Shown here piece by piece: positions 1-13,208 of a stretch of 64,000 bases of DNA (the stretch's first letter is position 1; each line of letters starts with the position of its first letter). The position numbers were made by a program, and so were the translations under genes. The stretch is from Phascolomyces articulosus (Eukaryota > Mucoromycota > Mucoromycetes > Mucorales > Lichtheimiaceae): contig JAIXMP010000050.1 in assembly GCA_025677815.1 (NCBI GenBank), positions 124,001 through 188,000 of the forward strand. The letters run 5' to 3'. The notes beneath the pieces are model-generated. The model worked only from the letters and a program-made list of their open reading frames with translations. It made no database searches and had not been told where the DNA came from.

Positions 1-3000
1 GTTGTAGTGGTGGATGTAGAAGGTGTAGCAGTTGTTGGAGAAGAAGGTAAAGCAGGTGGCATAGAAGCAGAGGCAGTAATTCCCACACTCGACATAATAG
101 ATCCAACAAAACTAGATACACTTTCACGTCTTGATTGACTTCGTCGTAAAGAAACACTTTGTGTACGAGACATACCACTGGCCGATTTATTATTATTATT
201 ATTACGATTCTGACTTCGTGCTTGCTTGTATCGAACAGTATCTTCTGCCAATTGCATAGCATACTTTTCAATTTCATCTGGCAATCGTTGTTCATTGACT
301 TCATAACGATAATTGGTAACACATCGTTTGACTTGCAAAGCATTGAGCGAGTCGAATTTTTTGACGGTTTGAATAAATCCAGCCAAATCCTGCAGCTGAG
401 TCACACATTGCAGGAGCTGCAGGAGTTGCGTGGTAGGGTCAAAATAAGAGACAAGACGATGAGGCAGGTTGCTTTGTCCGATCCAATCTTCAATATGAGA
501 CATATTCATTCGAATTTGCAATGCCTTGGATCGACATAATAATTTCTTGTTGCTGAGAATACGGTTGAACATTTCACATGAAATATAATGGAAAAACTGA
601 GCCAAAGCTTGGATAATAATGGTTGGATGAACATCATAGGATTGTAATACATAGAGGGTGGAAGTCAATAAACTGGTCACGGATTGAGGAGAAATGGCGA
701 CCATGGCGCAGGCACTGTTGCTATTGTTATTGTTGTTAACAGGGGTGCTGGAGTTACGTTTCATTTGGATAGCCATGGCACCATCTGGAGGAACAATCAC
801 GGAACGTCGTGTACTTCGTCGGAAGAAGCGTTGCCAGTCATCTGCAAAATTGACATCTTCCATGCCAGGGATTTGTTCGTGATCAAGCATCGCAGGGACC
901 AAAATCTTGGTCAATCGTCGTTCTGTGTCATTGATAATCATGGTATAGATCTCGGATATCAGTTCGGAAATACGTAATTGATGTTCGGCTGTAGCAACCA
1001 CTAATCCAGTATCTTTTTTGAGATAATACAAGAGTTGTGTAGCGTTGGTGATCCAGAACGCAAGTACATGTACGTTGCGTGCATTACTCTAAAGTATAAT
1101 AATAATAATATATAATATATAATATATAAAGTTTAGAAAAAAAACAAGAAAAAAATACTCACAACAACACATACTTGTAGTATGAATAGTTGTGGTAGTA
1201 GTAGAATCTATTTATAAATGCAAACCTCCTTCCCTCCCTCCTCCTTCTTTTCCCTGAACTTCCCCCGCCCCGGAAAAAAAAAGAAAAATTCCTGGTTTTA
1301 AGTTTACCTTGATTTCGTTGCCAATGCGAGTCATGGCACCTTCAAGGACTTCTTGTAAAAGTTCATCACTTGAGAAATAATGAGCAAATCGAGCACTCAA
1401 AAAGATGACATTGGCTGGTACACAAATTTCTTGATGAGAACGCACAGGAAGTTGAATGTTGGTAATGACGGTATCCAAAATATATTGTAAATTGTCAGCA
1501 CCAAAGACAAACATTTGGTCAGGAAGACATTTATCCCAATGGAATTCTTGTGTTAAATCGTCATCGTCATCGTCGTCATCTTCATCGTCATCATCATGAA
1601 TATCGTCATGAGACAAAGAGCTGGCATCAAATCCATTCGAGTCATTGTCGTCATGTTCGTCATCTGAAGTAGCTCCTCCTGCTAACGCCATGGCTGTTTC
1701 CAATAATTTACGACGGCGATCCGCTTCTTCTGTCATAAAGTTGTCATAACCTTCCAAAGTGGATTGATAATAAAAATCATAATCGCCTGCATTGGAGGAA
1801 GAAGAGGATAAACTACCAGCATTACGACCGAGAATACTGGAAGTGGATGAAAAACTATCTCGAGGATTGGTGGCAAGAATTTCAACGATTTTTTGATTAT
1901 CGGTATTAACGAAATCAAAAACGGTTCTACCCTTGGCAGATCTTGTATTGGAAGAAGCACCATTTTCTAATAAAGCTTTCACAATAGCTTCATTGTTATT
2001 ATTGGTTGCCCACATAAGTGCTGACCAGCCATCTATAATAATAATAATAATAATAATAAGGGGGGGGAAGGGTAATAAAGAGAATGAAATATATTGTTTG
2101 TTATTATTTGTTGTTATTGTTATTAACACGCACATCCCCAATAATAAATGATATCAAATGGTGATGATTTTGATTTCATTCATATCAATTATTCATTTTA
2201 AAATGATCTCTCTCACATTTTCCTCCCCCCCAAAATCCACACAACCCACCACCATATCCACAGTTTTAATAAATCTCCTATTTTTTTTTCTTTTTTTTTC
2301 TTTTTAATTTGATTAGTCCAATAATTCTTGTCATACTTACATGAGTCTTGAACATCAGTTTTTGCACCTGCTTCTAACAATGCTTGTGCAATATCCAATT
2401 TTCCAAAACATGCAGCATAGATCAAAGGTGTTGTACCATCTTCATCACGAGCATCAATATCAATCCAAGTACGATGTTCTTTTAATAATTGAGACATTTT
2501 GGTTAAATCTCCCGTTGAAGCTGCACGACAGAATAACTGAGTCATTTTTTGTTTTTTCGTCTTTTCGTCTAAATCTGGATGTTGAAGAATATCTTGTTCG
2601 TTATCTAATTCGGGTCCCGTTGAAACTGTTGTTTCGTGAGTCAAGTCGTCATTGTGACCATCGGTAGAAGAAGATGAGGATAATGACGAAGAAGGGGATT
2701 CCGGATTACTCATGGAAGATGCTGTCTTGCCAAGCATGGCAGACAATTGTTTATAGTTTTCGGCCATTCTTTGAGAAAGGTCATCATAAGTCATATTTTC
2801 ATAATGTTGTCGAACTGCGTCAGGTTCTACAGTAGTAGTTGTATCGTCTTCGTCACGTTCTTTAATCATATGAAGACCTCCCATGGTCGGTTCGGGGGTC
2901 ATTGTTGTCGTAGAAGTTGTTGGCTTATGGTGTAAGGGCATATCGAGGACGTGGTCTGCCTCGGAGCTATTGGGTGGTGGCAAAACTGAAGTTCCCGTCA

Positions 3001-3001
3001 T
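1..3001 (-). CDS. Ankyrin-repeat and DIL (dilute) domain protein, 3' end beyond window
   Basis: Three exons on the minus strand join in phase: 3001-2341, 2032-1308 and 1088-1 (open at the window edge). Donors GTAAGT and GTAAAC and acceptors ending in TAG are visible. Residues about 160-265 form ankyrin repeats (for example DGTTPLIYAACFGKLDIAQALLEAG, here described by its TPLxxAA and LLxxGA signatures). After a very acidic Asp/Glu stretch comes a long helical region that matches the DIL domain, first known from the cargo-binding tail of class V myosins. Exon 3 carries most of it, then a Ser/Arg-rich tail. Fungal ankyrin-DIL proteins without a myosin motor are known, and a role in membrane or vesicle tethering is inferred. 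Start: ATG at 3001 opens a disordered Ser/Thr-rich N-terminus. The C-terminus is outside the window. Confidence 0.85.
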
Positions 3002-6000
3002 CAGTTAATAAAAAAAAAATAAGAATGAGAAAGGAGTAAAAAAATAAAAATAAAAACAAAGGGCGGGGAACAATATATGAAAAAACAAGTGATAATAAAA
3101 GTTGTAAGTCTTTGGTTGTTTGTTTTTCTTTTTTGGCTTGTCGTTCGCAAAGAAGAAAAGAAAAAAAAAAGAAGTTGGATAAAAAGGCAGGATAACCAAG
3201 TTTTACATGGAAAAAAAACAGATTCAGGATCCGCCCCCACAAGTGTGAATGTCTATTATATTTGGTTATTATTATTATTATAGGAGACAGAGAGAGAGTA
3301 TTAATACTCTAAGTAAATAGTCATAGTCATAGTAGTAACAACAGCAACTAAATAGGATTAGGCGGGTAAGCTATTCTATTCCATTATATTCTAATATATT
3401 CACTTCATGTATATATGACTAAGATAACACACAGATTATTTTTCCCTTTCTTTTCTCCTTCTTCTTTTTTTGTCCCCTTGCACCCGATAGATAGAAAGAG
3501 GGAAACTTTAACTCTCTTTTTATATATACAGAGATGGGTATGAGTATCAAAATAAAAATAGGGGAATAATAACTATCATTTATCATCATCGCATCTATTC
3601 ATATTATATATATTATAAAAAAAAAAAGAGTTTTTTTATCCTACAGTTTTATATATTTTATGTGTGCAGGGATCCAAAAAAAAAAAAGACGGAATAAAAA
3701 GTTTTTGGTGTGTGAACTCAAAAAAAAAAAAAGTTTGGAAAACGTTCCACGAAAAGTAGATTTATAATTCTTTGTGTTTATGTGTAAATTTGTTACCAAC
3801 AAGAAAAGAGTTAAATATTCACAAGATAAACTACAACAACGAAACGTTTATCAATTTCATTATTAACTTAATAATAATATATTTTATTGCTCTTAGTTAA
3901 AATTATTTCAGGTACAAAGTTCATTTTCATTCATATTGAGAAAATGTAATTTTTGCTGTGATTATCGCCGATATGTAAAATAAAAATATGCAACTCCACA
4001 ACTATATAACATCCGCTCTACTATTTACCATGTGTACATCGTACCACGTGTATATATATTTCGTAGTTTTTTAGTATTATTATTATTATACAATATAGAA
4101 GCGTTTATTCGTCTAATTTCAAAATAAGTATATATCCATAATAGTAAGAAACTTTCTTTTTTATTAGTTTGGTTAGAGATATATTGACATGTTTTTGTTT
4201 TTATGCTGATTTGATGCCATTATAAAGTTGAAAGGTGATTGCATATATGTTTACTCAAGTGATCTTTGGTTTCAATGACCGACAACCTTTTTTTGTTGTT
4301 GTTGACTTCTTTACGTAATATCATCAGAGTGATATACTACAAAACTATGCAATATATTCATCGTTTATATTTAATTAATAGTATGTTGTCTATAGTGTCA
4401 TTTATATTATTTAACTGTTGTGTAAAGTTGATACATAAAAAACATGGAAAAATTCACCACAATGATATTATTTAACATATTAATAAAGAATAACCAGCTC
4501 TAAAGGAGAATATATTAAATAGTTTACAATGATGACATTATTTTTTATTATTGAATGAATCAAATATGGAGTACCAACCATGTCTATAGCATTCTTCCTC
4601 TCTCCGTATCTTGTATGATTATTACTGGGTACAGAGTTTCCAAAGAACAATATTATATTTTATTTTTTAACAACTAACCACTCGTCATAGGGTGTTACGA
4701 ATTATCCGTATATACTTTAAAAGAATATATATCACAAGTTTTTAATTGACACAAGCCTTATTGAATATAATTTCCATAACAAGAGTTACCAAACAATTCT
4801 TTTTTTTTTTTTAAAAAAAAAAGAGGACTCCCTGAAATATGATATAATGATGTTGAGGTTAACTAAGAATGCTTATAGGCCTAATTCATTTGTTGCAGGT
4901 TAAAAAATACAATAAAACCGTGGTAAACTTATTTTGGCTGTCAATGCAAAGTGTGTAATAAATTTCAACCACAGCAGTGGTTCCTAGTATATAAATAATT
5001 TCTGCCATATCATTATATTAATTCTTTCTTTCTTTAATTTTTTTATTTCCTTTCCCTGTAAAGGCGATCAATCAAAACGAGCGGATCGCAGGTAAAAGAA
5101 ATGAAATAAATGATGCTTGGTAACAGTGTTGCATTTGTAACAATATTAATAACAATGTTTTTATTAATTTATGAATACTATTAATTTTAAAAATACCAGT
5201 GACATGCTCACATGCAACAAAAGCGTGAAATAAGACAAGAGTTGATACAATGTAAGTTGACAGCAGTATTACTTGGAAACAATAATAATATTTACACATT
5301 TTTTAATTCACGACTATCATTTTCTTTGATAACATCTCACACGCAGCAAACGCGTGAAACAAGACGAGTGTGCTCTGTAATGATCCGCACCTTCTGGTTC
5401 CAACCAAGTCCCTTTGGTTGGATCATTTTGGTTGACTCCTTTTATGGGTTGAAATTGCCCAGAGTCCAGTTGTGTTTGTAAATGCGTTCAAAGCCTTTCT
5501 GGTTCAATTTCGTTTGACTAGAGCCGTCATGGTTCCGAACAATTTATGAATTACAACTGTATTCTGTGTGTAATCAATGACGGGTTAGTTTTCTGAACTT
5601 GCACAAAGATCAGTAGTAATCCTTAATTGGTTATTACATAATTATTTTTCTTTTTGGGAATCTAGGCGATACATGACCTCCTCGTTGGTGTTTCCCGGGT
5701 AACATGCTTATAAAATAACATGGCCAAGAAGTATCACACCTGTATATTGTTAATAAATAAGTAATAAAATACATTATTTTTTATAACATATATATTTTCA
5801 TTATCAATTGTTTGTTGATGTGCTTATAATAATCCTTTTTTGTATCCATGTATTGCACTTTACTAGTACTGAAAAAAATGAAATTACAAAAATAACAATA
5901 ATATGATGCTGATTCATTTTTCAATAACAGTTATTATGCCAAAGGAACGATAAAAAAAGGTCTACTACATACTCGATCGCGAGCTGGATATTTTTTTTAC

Positions 6001-6269
6001 TATGAGTTTAATTTTTAAGTAGTCCCTTGACCTGTAAAACGTTAAATCAGGTAAGGCACATGCGTGATCGGAAATGAAATTCAGGTGCAGTGGTGTACAG
6101 CCTGTCGAGTTTTTTTTTCTTTTTGTAACCGTTCTTCGTTCCACTTTATCCACTCTCAATGTCGACGACAATTGTCGAGTTTTGTACACCACCCGTTCCG
6201 GGTGAAACCCATAAATATTATGGTAATGCTCATAACAAGTTTATAAAACTACCTCAATTAACTACTGCT
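3002..6269. other. Divergent intergenic region between the two ankyrin genes
   Basis: About 3.2 kb of AT-rich DNA with long A and T runs, including a run of T followed by a run of A near 4800-4823 that could fold back. No convincing exon was found on either strand. It must hold both divergent promoters. The only structure noted is a diverged 36-bp direct repeat at 5206-5241 and 5335-5370. A run of slightly more complex sequence from about 5370 to 5560 may be a decayed repeat, but I cannot name it. Confidence 0.6.
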
Positions 6270-8945
6270 ATGGACCAATCACCGCCACAACAACAGCAAC
6301 AGCAACAACCTTCATCTTTGACGAGCAGCAAGACGACCCCAACGATAATTCAACAGCAACAGCAAGAAAGAACCATGGCATCCCCTTCTCTTGTCAAAAA
6401 AATGGAACAACATCGTACTTTACATTCTTTGGCTGCTGCTGGCAATCTTCCTATGTTCAAACGACTGTTGGTTCATTTGCCTGATCCATTGAAAGCCGTC
6501 AATGATCCTCATCCTTCTACTGGTTTAACACCGATTCATTTTGCAGCGTCGCGTGGCCATGTGGAGATTGTTCGATGTCTTGTAGAAGACTATCATGTTT
6601 CAGTAGATTCTCGAGATAAAGAAGGCGAGGTAAATAGATTTATTTTTTTCCCTCTATCTTTGAAAGAATGGAAGCACAGGGAGAGAGATATTTCTCTATC
6701 ATGAAAGGATCACTTACGATTTACTATGTTGTGTCTATGCTACATAGACGCCCTTGTTAAAAGCATCGTATGCGGGTCATTATCACGTGGTGCAATATTT
6801 ACTTTCGAAAAAAGCCAATATTCATCAAAAAGATAAAGATGGATGGACTGCTTTACATAATGCTTGTTCGCGTGGGTTTTTACCTGTTGCAAGGTTGTTG
6901 TTGGAACGTGGGGCTCATGTGAATGCTCAAAACAAAATGGGCCATACACCACTCAGTAAGTTGTATACTTCTATTGGGTGTTTTGTGTGGATTTGAATAT
7001 TCAGTTTATAAGAGGAAGAGGACATGTATATATATCTAACTATTCTCTCTTTTTTTAGTCAATGCGGCTTCCAAAGGATACATGTCTATTGTGGAATACC
7101 TATTAGAAGAAGCCCATGCAAATCCTTTGATCAAAAATAATTTCGAGGAAGCAGCTTATGATGTGAGTGCCGCATCAGGTGAAGCGGGTGAAGCATATAT
7201 TTGTGAAATGCTTGAACGTGCTGGAACAAAATGGTGGCATCAACGTCATACGGAAGGTAATCTACTTAAAAATAATCTATTATGGAAATGGGGAAAAAAG
7301 GGATAGACAGGGCCTATATCTATTAAAAAAAATGACAACTGTGAAATAGTGGAGGGAAAAAAAACATGATCAGTTATTTATAAGAAAAAAAAACGCCATA
7401 TTATTTTAGGTGTTGATTTATCACCTTATTCGCGTGGCTCAACCTATGATCTATTGGAATTCCATGTGACTGTCATGGTGATTCTCCATGAAAATCAACG
7501 ATCGACATCGATTTTGGGTTTGTCTCGACCTCATTTTAGTGCTACGGCATTGACCAAACATGACGCACGAGGTCCATGGTCATTGCATCCATCGGGTATT
7601 CCTTCGGCAAAAGAAAAAGTGGAATTGCCACAGATTGAACCCACACGACCTGGATCGGGCTCCAATTGGTTTTGGTTGACGGATTGGCAGATTGATTATA
7701 GTGATCCACGCGTGGATCCCACTTCTGGTTGGCAATATGCACGTTCCTTTGATGAACGGGATGAAGGATGGACACCCGTGGCACCTACCTCTGGTTATGG
7801 ATGGGTACGTCGTCGTCGATGGGTACGTGTCATGAAACGACGTATGGATTTAGATAAAGGCAATCATCGAGGAGAAGATGAATCATCTTTATCCACAGCA
7901 CAAAAGGATTATTTGGCGCAAGCCGATGAACTTGTACAACACGCCAAAGATGCAGTAGAAGGTGACATTATTGGCAGTGATGCAACTACACAATTGTTGC
8001 GACAACAAACACATGAATTACGTGTTTATGAAGAGGCTGTGCAATTATTATTAGCTGGTATCAAATGTATGTATTTTAGTAAGATGGAGGAGGACGAAGT
8101 AAATAGGGTTGTGTGTGTGTGGTTTTTTTTTTTTTTTGTGTGTGGCACTTATCCAACTCCTTTATATTTTAGCTGATACAAACCAATTCCGTAAGCATGA
8201 AGCATCCATTCTCGTCAAATCGCATACAAGCCATGTTGAAAAGTTAAATGCACGGATCACAGCGCTCGGATCCAAATTGTCGACTCCGGTCGCACCAGTC
8301 CAACATAATGCGGAACTTGCCCGAGAATTAGGCTTTACAACAAATAATGACAACAGTACAGAAACGCCCAACCAACCCACTTCACCACAACAACGTGACA
8401 TGATAAATTACATGGACGAATCAAGTCCAGGAACAGGAGGAGGTCCTGGTATTACTGTAGCTGATTTTGATGCCAATCCATGGAGTCGTGATAGTGCTGC
8501 TGCAGCTACAGCTCAACACTATCAACAGCAACAACAACGTGAACCAGCTTGGTTAGAGCCTCATAATGAAAGCTCCAGTTCATTGAATCATGTTGATTTA
8601 TTAGGTCATGATGATGACATGCCAACGGCCATGACATTGGATACAGAAGGTTTGGATACATCTGATAGTATTGGCCCTCGTACCTTTGCTTGGGAATCTG
8701 ATACAGAAGCCAAAGAATGTCGTCGATGTGCTCGCAAATTCGGTATTTTGGTCAGACGTCATCATTGTCGTCGTTGTGGTTTGATTGTATGTGATAAATG
8801 TTCAAGCTCACGTACTTATTTAACACCTTCTGAAATTCTTCAAGATCCCAATGGTCCCTTTGAATCGTTACAAGTATTAGCATCTCATCATCAACGTGTG
8901 TGTGATAAATGTTATGCGGATCTGGGAACCGAAGGAAGGGCGTAA
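6270..8945 (+). CDS. Ankyrin, dysferlin (DysF/Pex23-like) and FYVE zinc finger protein
   Basis: Five exons join in phase: 6270-6629, 6748-6955, 7059-7256, 7410-8066 and 8173-8945, giving 731 residues. A Gln-rich N-terminus is followed by ankyrin repeats (about 45-245). A dysferlin/peroxin-type module follows (about 258-390), recognised from the ENQR, PWS and GYGWVRRRRWVR motifs seen in TECPR1 and Pex23-like proteins. A probable coiled coil and an acidic linker precede a C-terminal FYVE finger (about 646-725) with all three hallmarks: WxxD (WESD), RRHHCR and RVC. FYVE domains bind phosphatidylinositol 3-phosphate, so an endosomal or autophagic membrane adaptor is inferred. The ATG at 6270 has the stronger context (GCTATGG). 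An in-frame ATG at 6159 would add 37 residues. Confidence 0.88.
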
Positions 8946-9484
8946 AAAAACTTTAAATTTTTTCTTAATGATATTTATTATTATACCTCTTCACCTCTCT
9001 CTTTCTACATATAAACACACACGCACATATATATTATATTATATATTTAAACAACACTTTTATTATTATGTTTGACCACACTTCCCATTCCCTTGATTCC
9101 CCATTGAAAATACGGTCCTTTATTCTTATTTTTTTTTTGTATACCAAATCTTTGTTCTTTCCATTCGTTTGTTATTTTTGTATGCTTTTAATTGGTTTAT
9201 AAATATATTATATCATTTATATATATTCTTTGAATAATGACCATAATGTATTCTCTTTTAGGAGGATCATTGTTTGACAACAAAATATAGTATACGAATG
9301 AACTAATATTTTTTTTCGCCCCCTTTTATTTTTTTCAGGGCAAACAAACAAGTTTCCAAATTGGGTTGCATTGTTTTTGCATTTCCTTCTTTTATCTGAA
9401 TTCGATCGAAAAACGGATTTATTTATTTGTTTTTCATTATTTTATATTTTAATCATCCTCTTTTTTCTTTTTCTTTCTTTTCTC

Positions 9485-9516
<32 letters not shown>

Positions 9517-9547
9517 CATTAATCAGCAACAACAACAGCTTTAAACA
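8946..9547. other. Intergenic spacer with TTA microsatellite
   Basis: About 600 bp of AT-rich DNA between two plus-strand genes. It should hold the terminator of the FYVE gene and the promoter of the Skt5-like gene. A perfect TTA/ATT trinucleotide repeat lies at about 9486-9516, some 30 bp before the ATG and so probably in the 5' UTR. No exon was seen. Confidence 0.6.
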
Positions 9548-12500
9548 ATGTCGACAACAGCAATATCAGCAACAACAGCAGTAACAGCAACAACAATACT
9601 TGGTCAACATCATGATAATAACAATAGTCAAGACAACACTACTCATCATTTTCGTCGCCCTGTTTCATCCTTTTTACCTCCACGTATGGGTAACAATTCT
9701 ACTCCTTTGGTGAAAAAACGAATGGTCACTGTGGAAGATGTATCTCAACAGGAAGAGCCTATGCAAGGGTTATTGATTATTCAAAGCGACAGTGAATATG
9801 ATGATGATGAAGACGAAGAAGAATATGATAATGAATCAACGACAACATCCACATCGACGCCTATAACACCAGATGAATCTGAAGATACAAATAGCCAAGA
9901 GGGAGAAGAAGAAGAAGAAGAAAACAAGAAAGAGAACCGTGATGGCGGTAAACCATTGCCGCAAATACCAACATTAGTTTCTGCTATTACTCATCCTCCT
10001 TCTTTTTCATATCCAGTTGGACAACATCAAGAAGCAGATCAAGATGAATTGTTATTGGTACCAACCCATTTGGAACCAATTCTTGAATCTTTAGATAGTA
10101 CTATTGAAGATGATATGAATAATAGTCGAATTTCTTCTATTATTATGCAGAATGATGATCCATCAGGTCATGTGCAACAGTTTTCGGAAGAAAAAACAAT
10201 CCAAGAGCCAGAAGAAGAACCAGAGGGATCGACAACACGGGCGGATAAAATGACTAATACAGTAACACAACAACAATTACCACAACAGGAACAACATCCT
10301 CCGGAACAGCAACCATCGCTTATGAATATTGTACTTGAGGAACAATTTCCACATGAAAAACAATCATTGGATGAAGACGAATTAAATATGTTTTCATCAT
10401 CTACTTTGTTAACAACTCGACCAAGTTTTGACTCATTTGTACCAAGCACACCAACAGCTGCAACGACAACTCAAAAACCATTTGAACCGACAACAACCAC
10501 GACAACAATGCGTCCCGTGATGCAATTGCCTCATACACCAGAAGAAACCAAACCACCTGCAATTTGGTCCATTGACGCCACTTTGAACGATAAAGATGAT
10601 GAGTATAATGATGATCAGTCATCCCAAGCAGCCGTATCAATAACAAGTGACGCACCTACCACCTCATTGAGAAAACGAGTGTCCAAAGAAGAATTACCCA
10701 TGGATGAACAATCATCCAAACATGCATTGACTGTTCAAACAACTGTGGCTGCTTTATCTTCTTCTGTATCCTTATGCAGTCGTTGCAGTTCTTCTGTCGG
10801 TGGTGGTCCCTCATCTGCTACTACTTCAGTGACTTCAAGCCAAGAACAACAGTTACGTGCATTGGCACATCCATTTCCACGTCTTGCTCGACCTGCTTCT
10901 GTTATGTCTTTTACATCACCTCGATCTAACAGTCCGTATAACATCAACCATGGCAGCAGTACCAATCTTCATCATCAGCAACCTTTATTAATGCATCAAC
11001 CACAACAATCTTTTCCATTCCCATCGGCTTCTCCTGTGATCCCTCAACAACAACAACAACCCCCTATTATGCCACAACCCTCCACCAGTGAATCCATGTT
11101 ACACAAATCTCAATCATCACCTCAGCTCTATTCGGACCCCTTGGCACCGATGGCTTGCAGTTCATCCAAACTCAGTATTGCCTCCTTTAGTTTGACACAT
11201 AAAAAAGATGCCATCAAAACGTATCGTCGCATGGCATCCAAAACAAACAACAAAGCTGTCCAAATGACCTATGCCAACTATTTATTGGATGTGGCACGTC
11301 TTTATTCCACCTCTTCTGCTACCACCAGCAATAACAACAATGAAAATGATCCACAACAGCGCAAAAACACCAATGATAATAAAAAGACACGGGAAACTTT
11401 ATTAAAAGAAGCTGGGTATTGGATTGATCGATTGGCCAAAGCAGGACATCCTGAAGCATTGTATATCAGAGGAAAATGGAGTTGGCACCCGGAAGAAGAA
11501 GAATGTGTACCAGAAAATTATCGTGGCAAAGCTAATCCACCCAAGGCTTTCAAATGTTTTCAAAATGCAGCAAGAGGAGGTCATGTTGATGCTTATTATG
11601 AATTGGCCCGTTATTTCAAGGAAAATGATAAGAATGAGAGTGCAGTGTCCCATTATGAAAAGGCGGCGAAGAAAGGTCATACCTTGGCGAACTATGTAAG
11701 TATTCTTTTTTATATACTTTTATTTCATTTGAAGTAGCAGAAGTATATATACTCATGATGCATTTATATGTTGATTATTAGAAAATGGCCAAGATATATC
11801 TACGTGGTCAAATGGGAAAGAGTCGAAATATTAATTTGGGATTGGAATATTTAAAGAAAGCAGCGGATGCCTCTGGACCCAATAGTGCCGCACCATCGTT
11901 TGATTTATTTGCTATTTATTCAGATCAATTGGAATGGATTGGTATTGCTCGGTAAGATAAAATAAAAGAAAGCTCCATACATTATATTTTTTATGACGAA
12001 TATACTATGTGAGGATTACTAATAATTGGTTTATATTATCTATATAGTGATTCCCAAATGTCACGTAAGAATGAACTTTTGGCCTTACACTATTTACAGA
12101 AATCAGTGGAAGGTGGATGTACCAAGGCATTACATCATATGGGCCGACTCCACGAAGAAGGATCCTTAGGAAAAACAAAAGATCCTTGGCTCGCTTATTC
12201 ATATTATATGCGTGCTGCAGAAGATGGATCAGAAGATGCCATGTTGAGTTTAGCTGATATGTATGTGAATGGTATTCCTGGTTATTTAATGAAACAACAT
12301 CAAATTGCATTTAAATGGTGCCATCGGGCCGCTATCAAAGGTTTAGCAAGAGCTGAATACACATTAGGGTATGTTTTATTTAAATATATACAAAGAGGAA
12401 AAGACATGAGAACTTATGATTTTTTTTAGAACATACTATGAACAAGGAACAGGCACAGCCAAAGATTTTCGGTGTGCATTGGAATGGTTTAGCAAAGCTG

Positions 12501-12778
12501 CATCCAAAGGACATATACTTGCTGGTGAAAAACTGAATTTGCCCAAAAATGCATTCCCTTCTTCTCAAGCACCCATGGATCAAGATGACGATGATGTCCA
12601 TGACAATGATATTAGTAGGACGCCATCACGTTTAACATCTTTGCGTAGAAAGGCAACCTTTGAATTGGTCCATCAAACTGCCACTGTAGCAGCCACAGCA
12701 GAACATGCAGCTGCTACCAACTTTCGAAAACAAAACAGAGGAGTTGATCCTTCCGATGGTAATTGTACCATCATGTAG
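9548..12778 (+). CDS. Skt5/Chs4-like chitin synthase activator, Sel1 repeats, CaaX box
   Basis: Four exons join in phase: 9548-11695, 11782-11951, 12048-12368 and 12430-12778, encoding 995 residues. The first 540 or so residues are low-complexity and disordered (Gln, Ser/Thr and acidic blocks). From about residue 555 the chain becomes helical and carries serial Sel1-type repeats, recognised by A-x-G-H-x-x-A-x-Y and K-A-F-x-x-F-x-x-A-A patterns. The last four residues are CTIM, a canonical CaaX prenylation box. Sel1 repeats with a C-terminal CaaX are the signature of yeast Skt5/Chs4 family proteins, which recruit and activate chitin synthase at growth and septation sites. The specific chitin synthase partner cannot be told from sequence. 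The ATG at 9548 follows an AAC context and is the first in frame. Confidence 0.85.
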
Positions 12779-13208
12779 ATATTATCATTATTCTTATATA
12801 TAGTTATTACTTTTTTTACATACATAGCCTATTATTCTTTTATTTTTCTCTTTAGCTACTCTTTTTCTTTTATTATTATTTCAACCTATTATTTGTTATT
12901 TTTCTTCAATTTTTATTGTTACTTTATTTATATATCTCCCTCCTTTATTTTATATATCAATATAATTCATGAATATATAATATTATCATTTCTGATATAC
13001 TTAATGTTAAAAATGAATAACATTATCATATCCCCAGTTACACTTTTTTTTTATTATGCTGATAAATCAATGGATTACATACATCAAAAAAAAAATAGAT
13101 GCTTTTTTTCCCTATGATCGTGTGTGTCATTTAACACAAAGCACACATACACACAATAGGATCATAGGTTAAGATAAATTTTTGTCAATTAAAAAAATCT
13201 ACTCCCCC
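12779..13208. other. Convergent spacer between Skt5-like and NF-YC genes
   Basis: About 430 bp of T-rich and A-rich DNA between two converging genes. It contains an inverted repeat (arms CCTATGATC at 13111-13119 and GATCATAGG at 13160-13168, extended by GT/AC runs) that could form a hairpin and may mark the 3' ends of both transcripts. No coding sequence was seen. Confidence 0.5.
13111..13168. repeat. Imperfect inverted repeat in a convergent spacer
   Basis: Nine-base perfect arms, CCTATGATC and its complement, are continued inward by GTGTGTGT against ACACACA with an offset of three bases. The loop is about 25 bases. It sits midway between two convergent stop codons. A transcript-end role is only a guess. 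Confidence 0.4.

Noticed and set aside
3001..3283. Phe-rich and Lys-rich frames next to the ankyrin-DIL start
   Set aside because: They are products of T and A runs in the promoter region, with no splice or homology support.
10168..10449. Cys/Ser-rich minus-strand frame inside the Skt5-like gene
   Set aside because: It is antisense to the low-complexity Gln/Thr-rich N-terminus of the Skt5-like protein and has no independent features.
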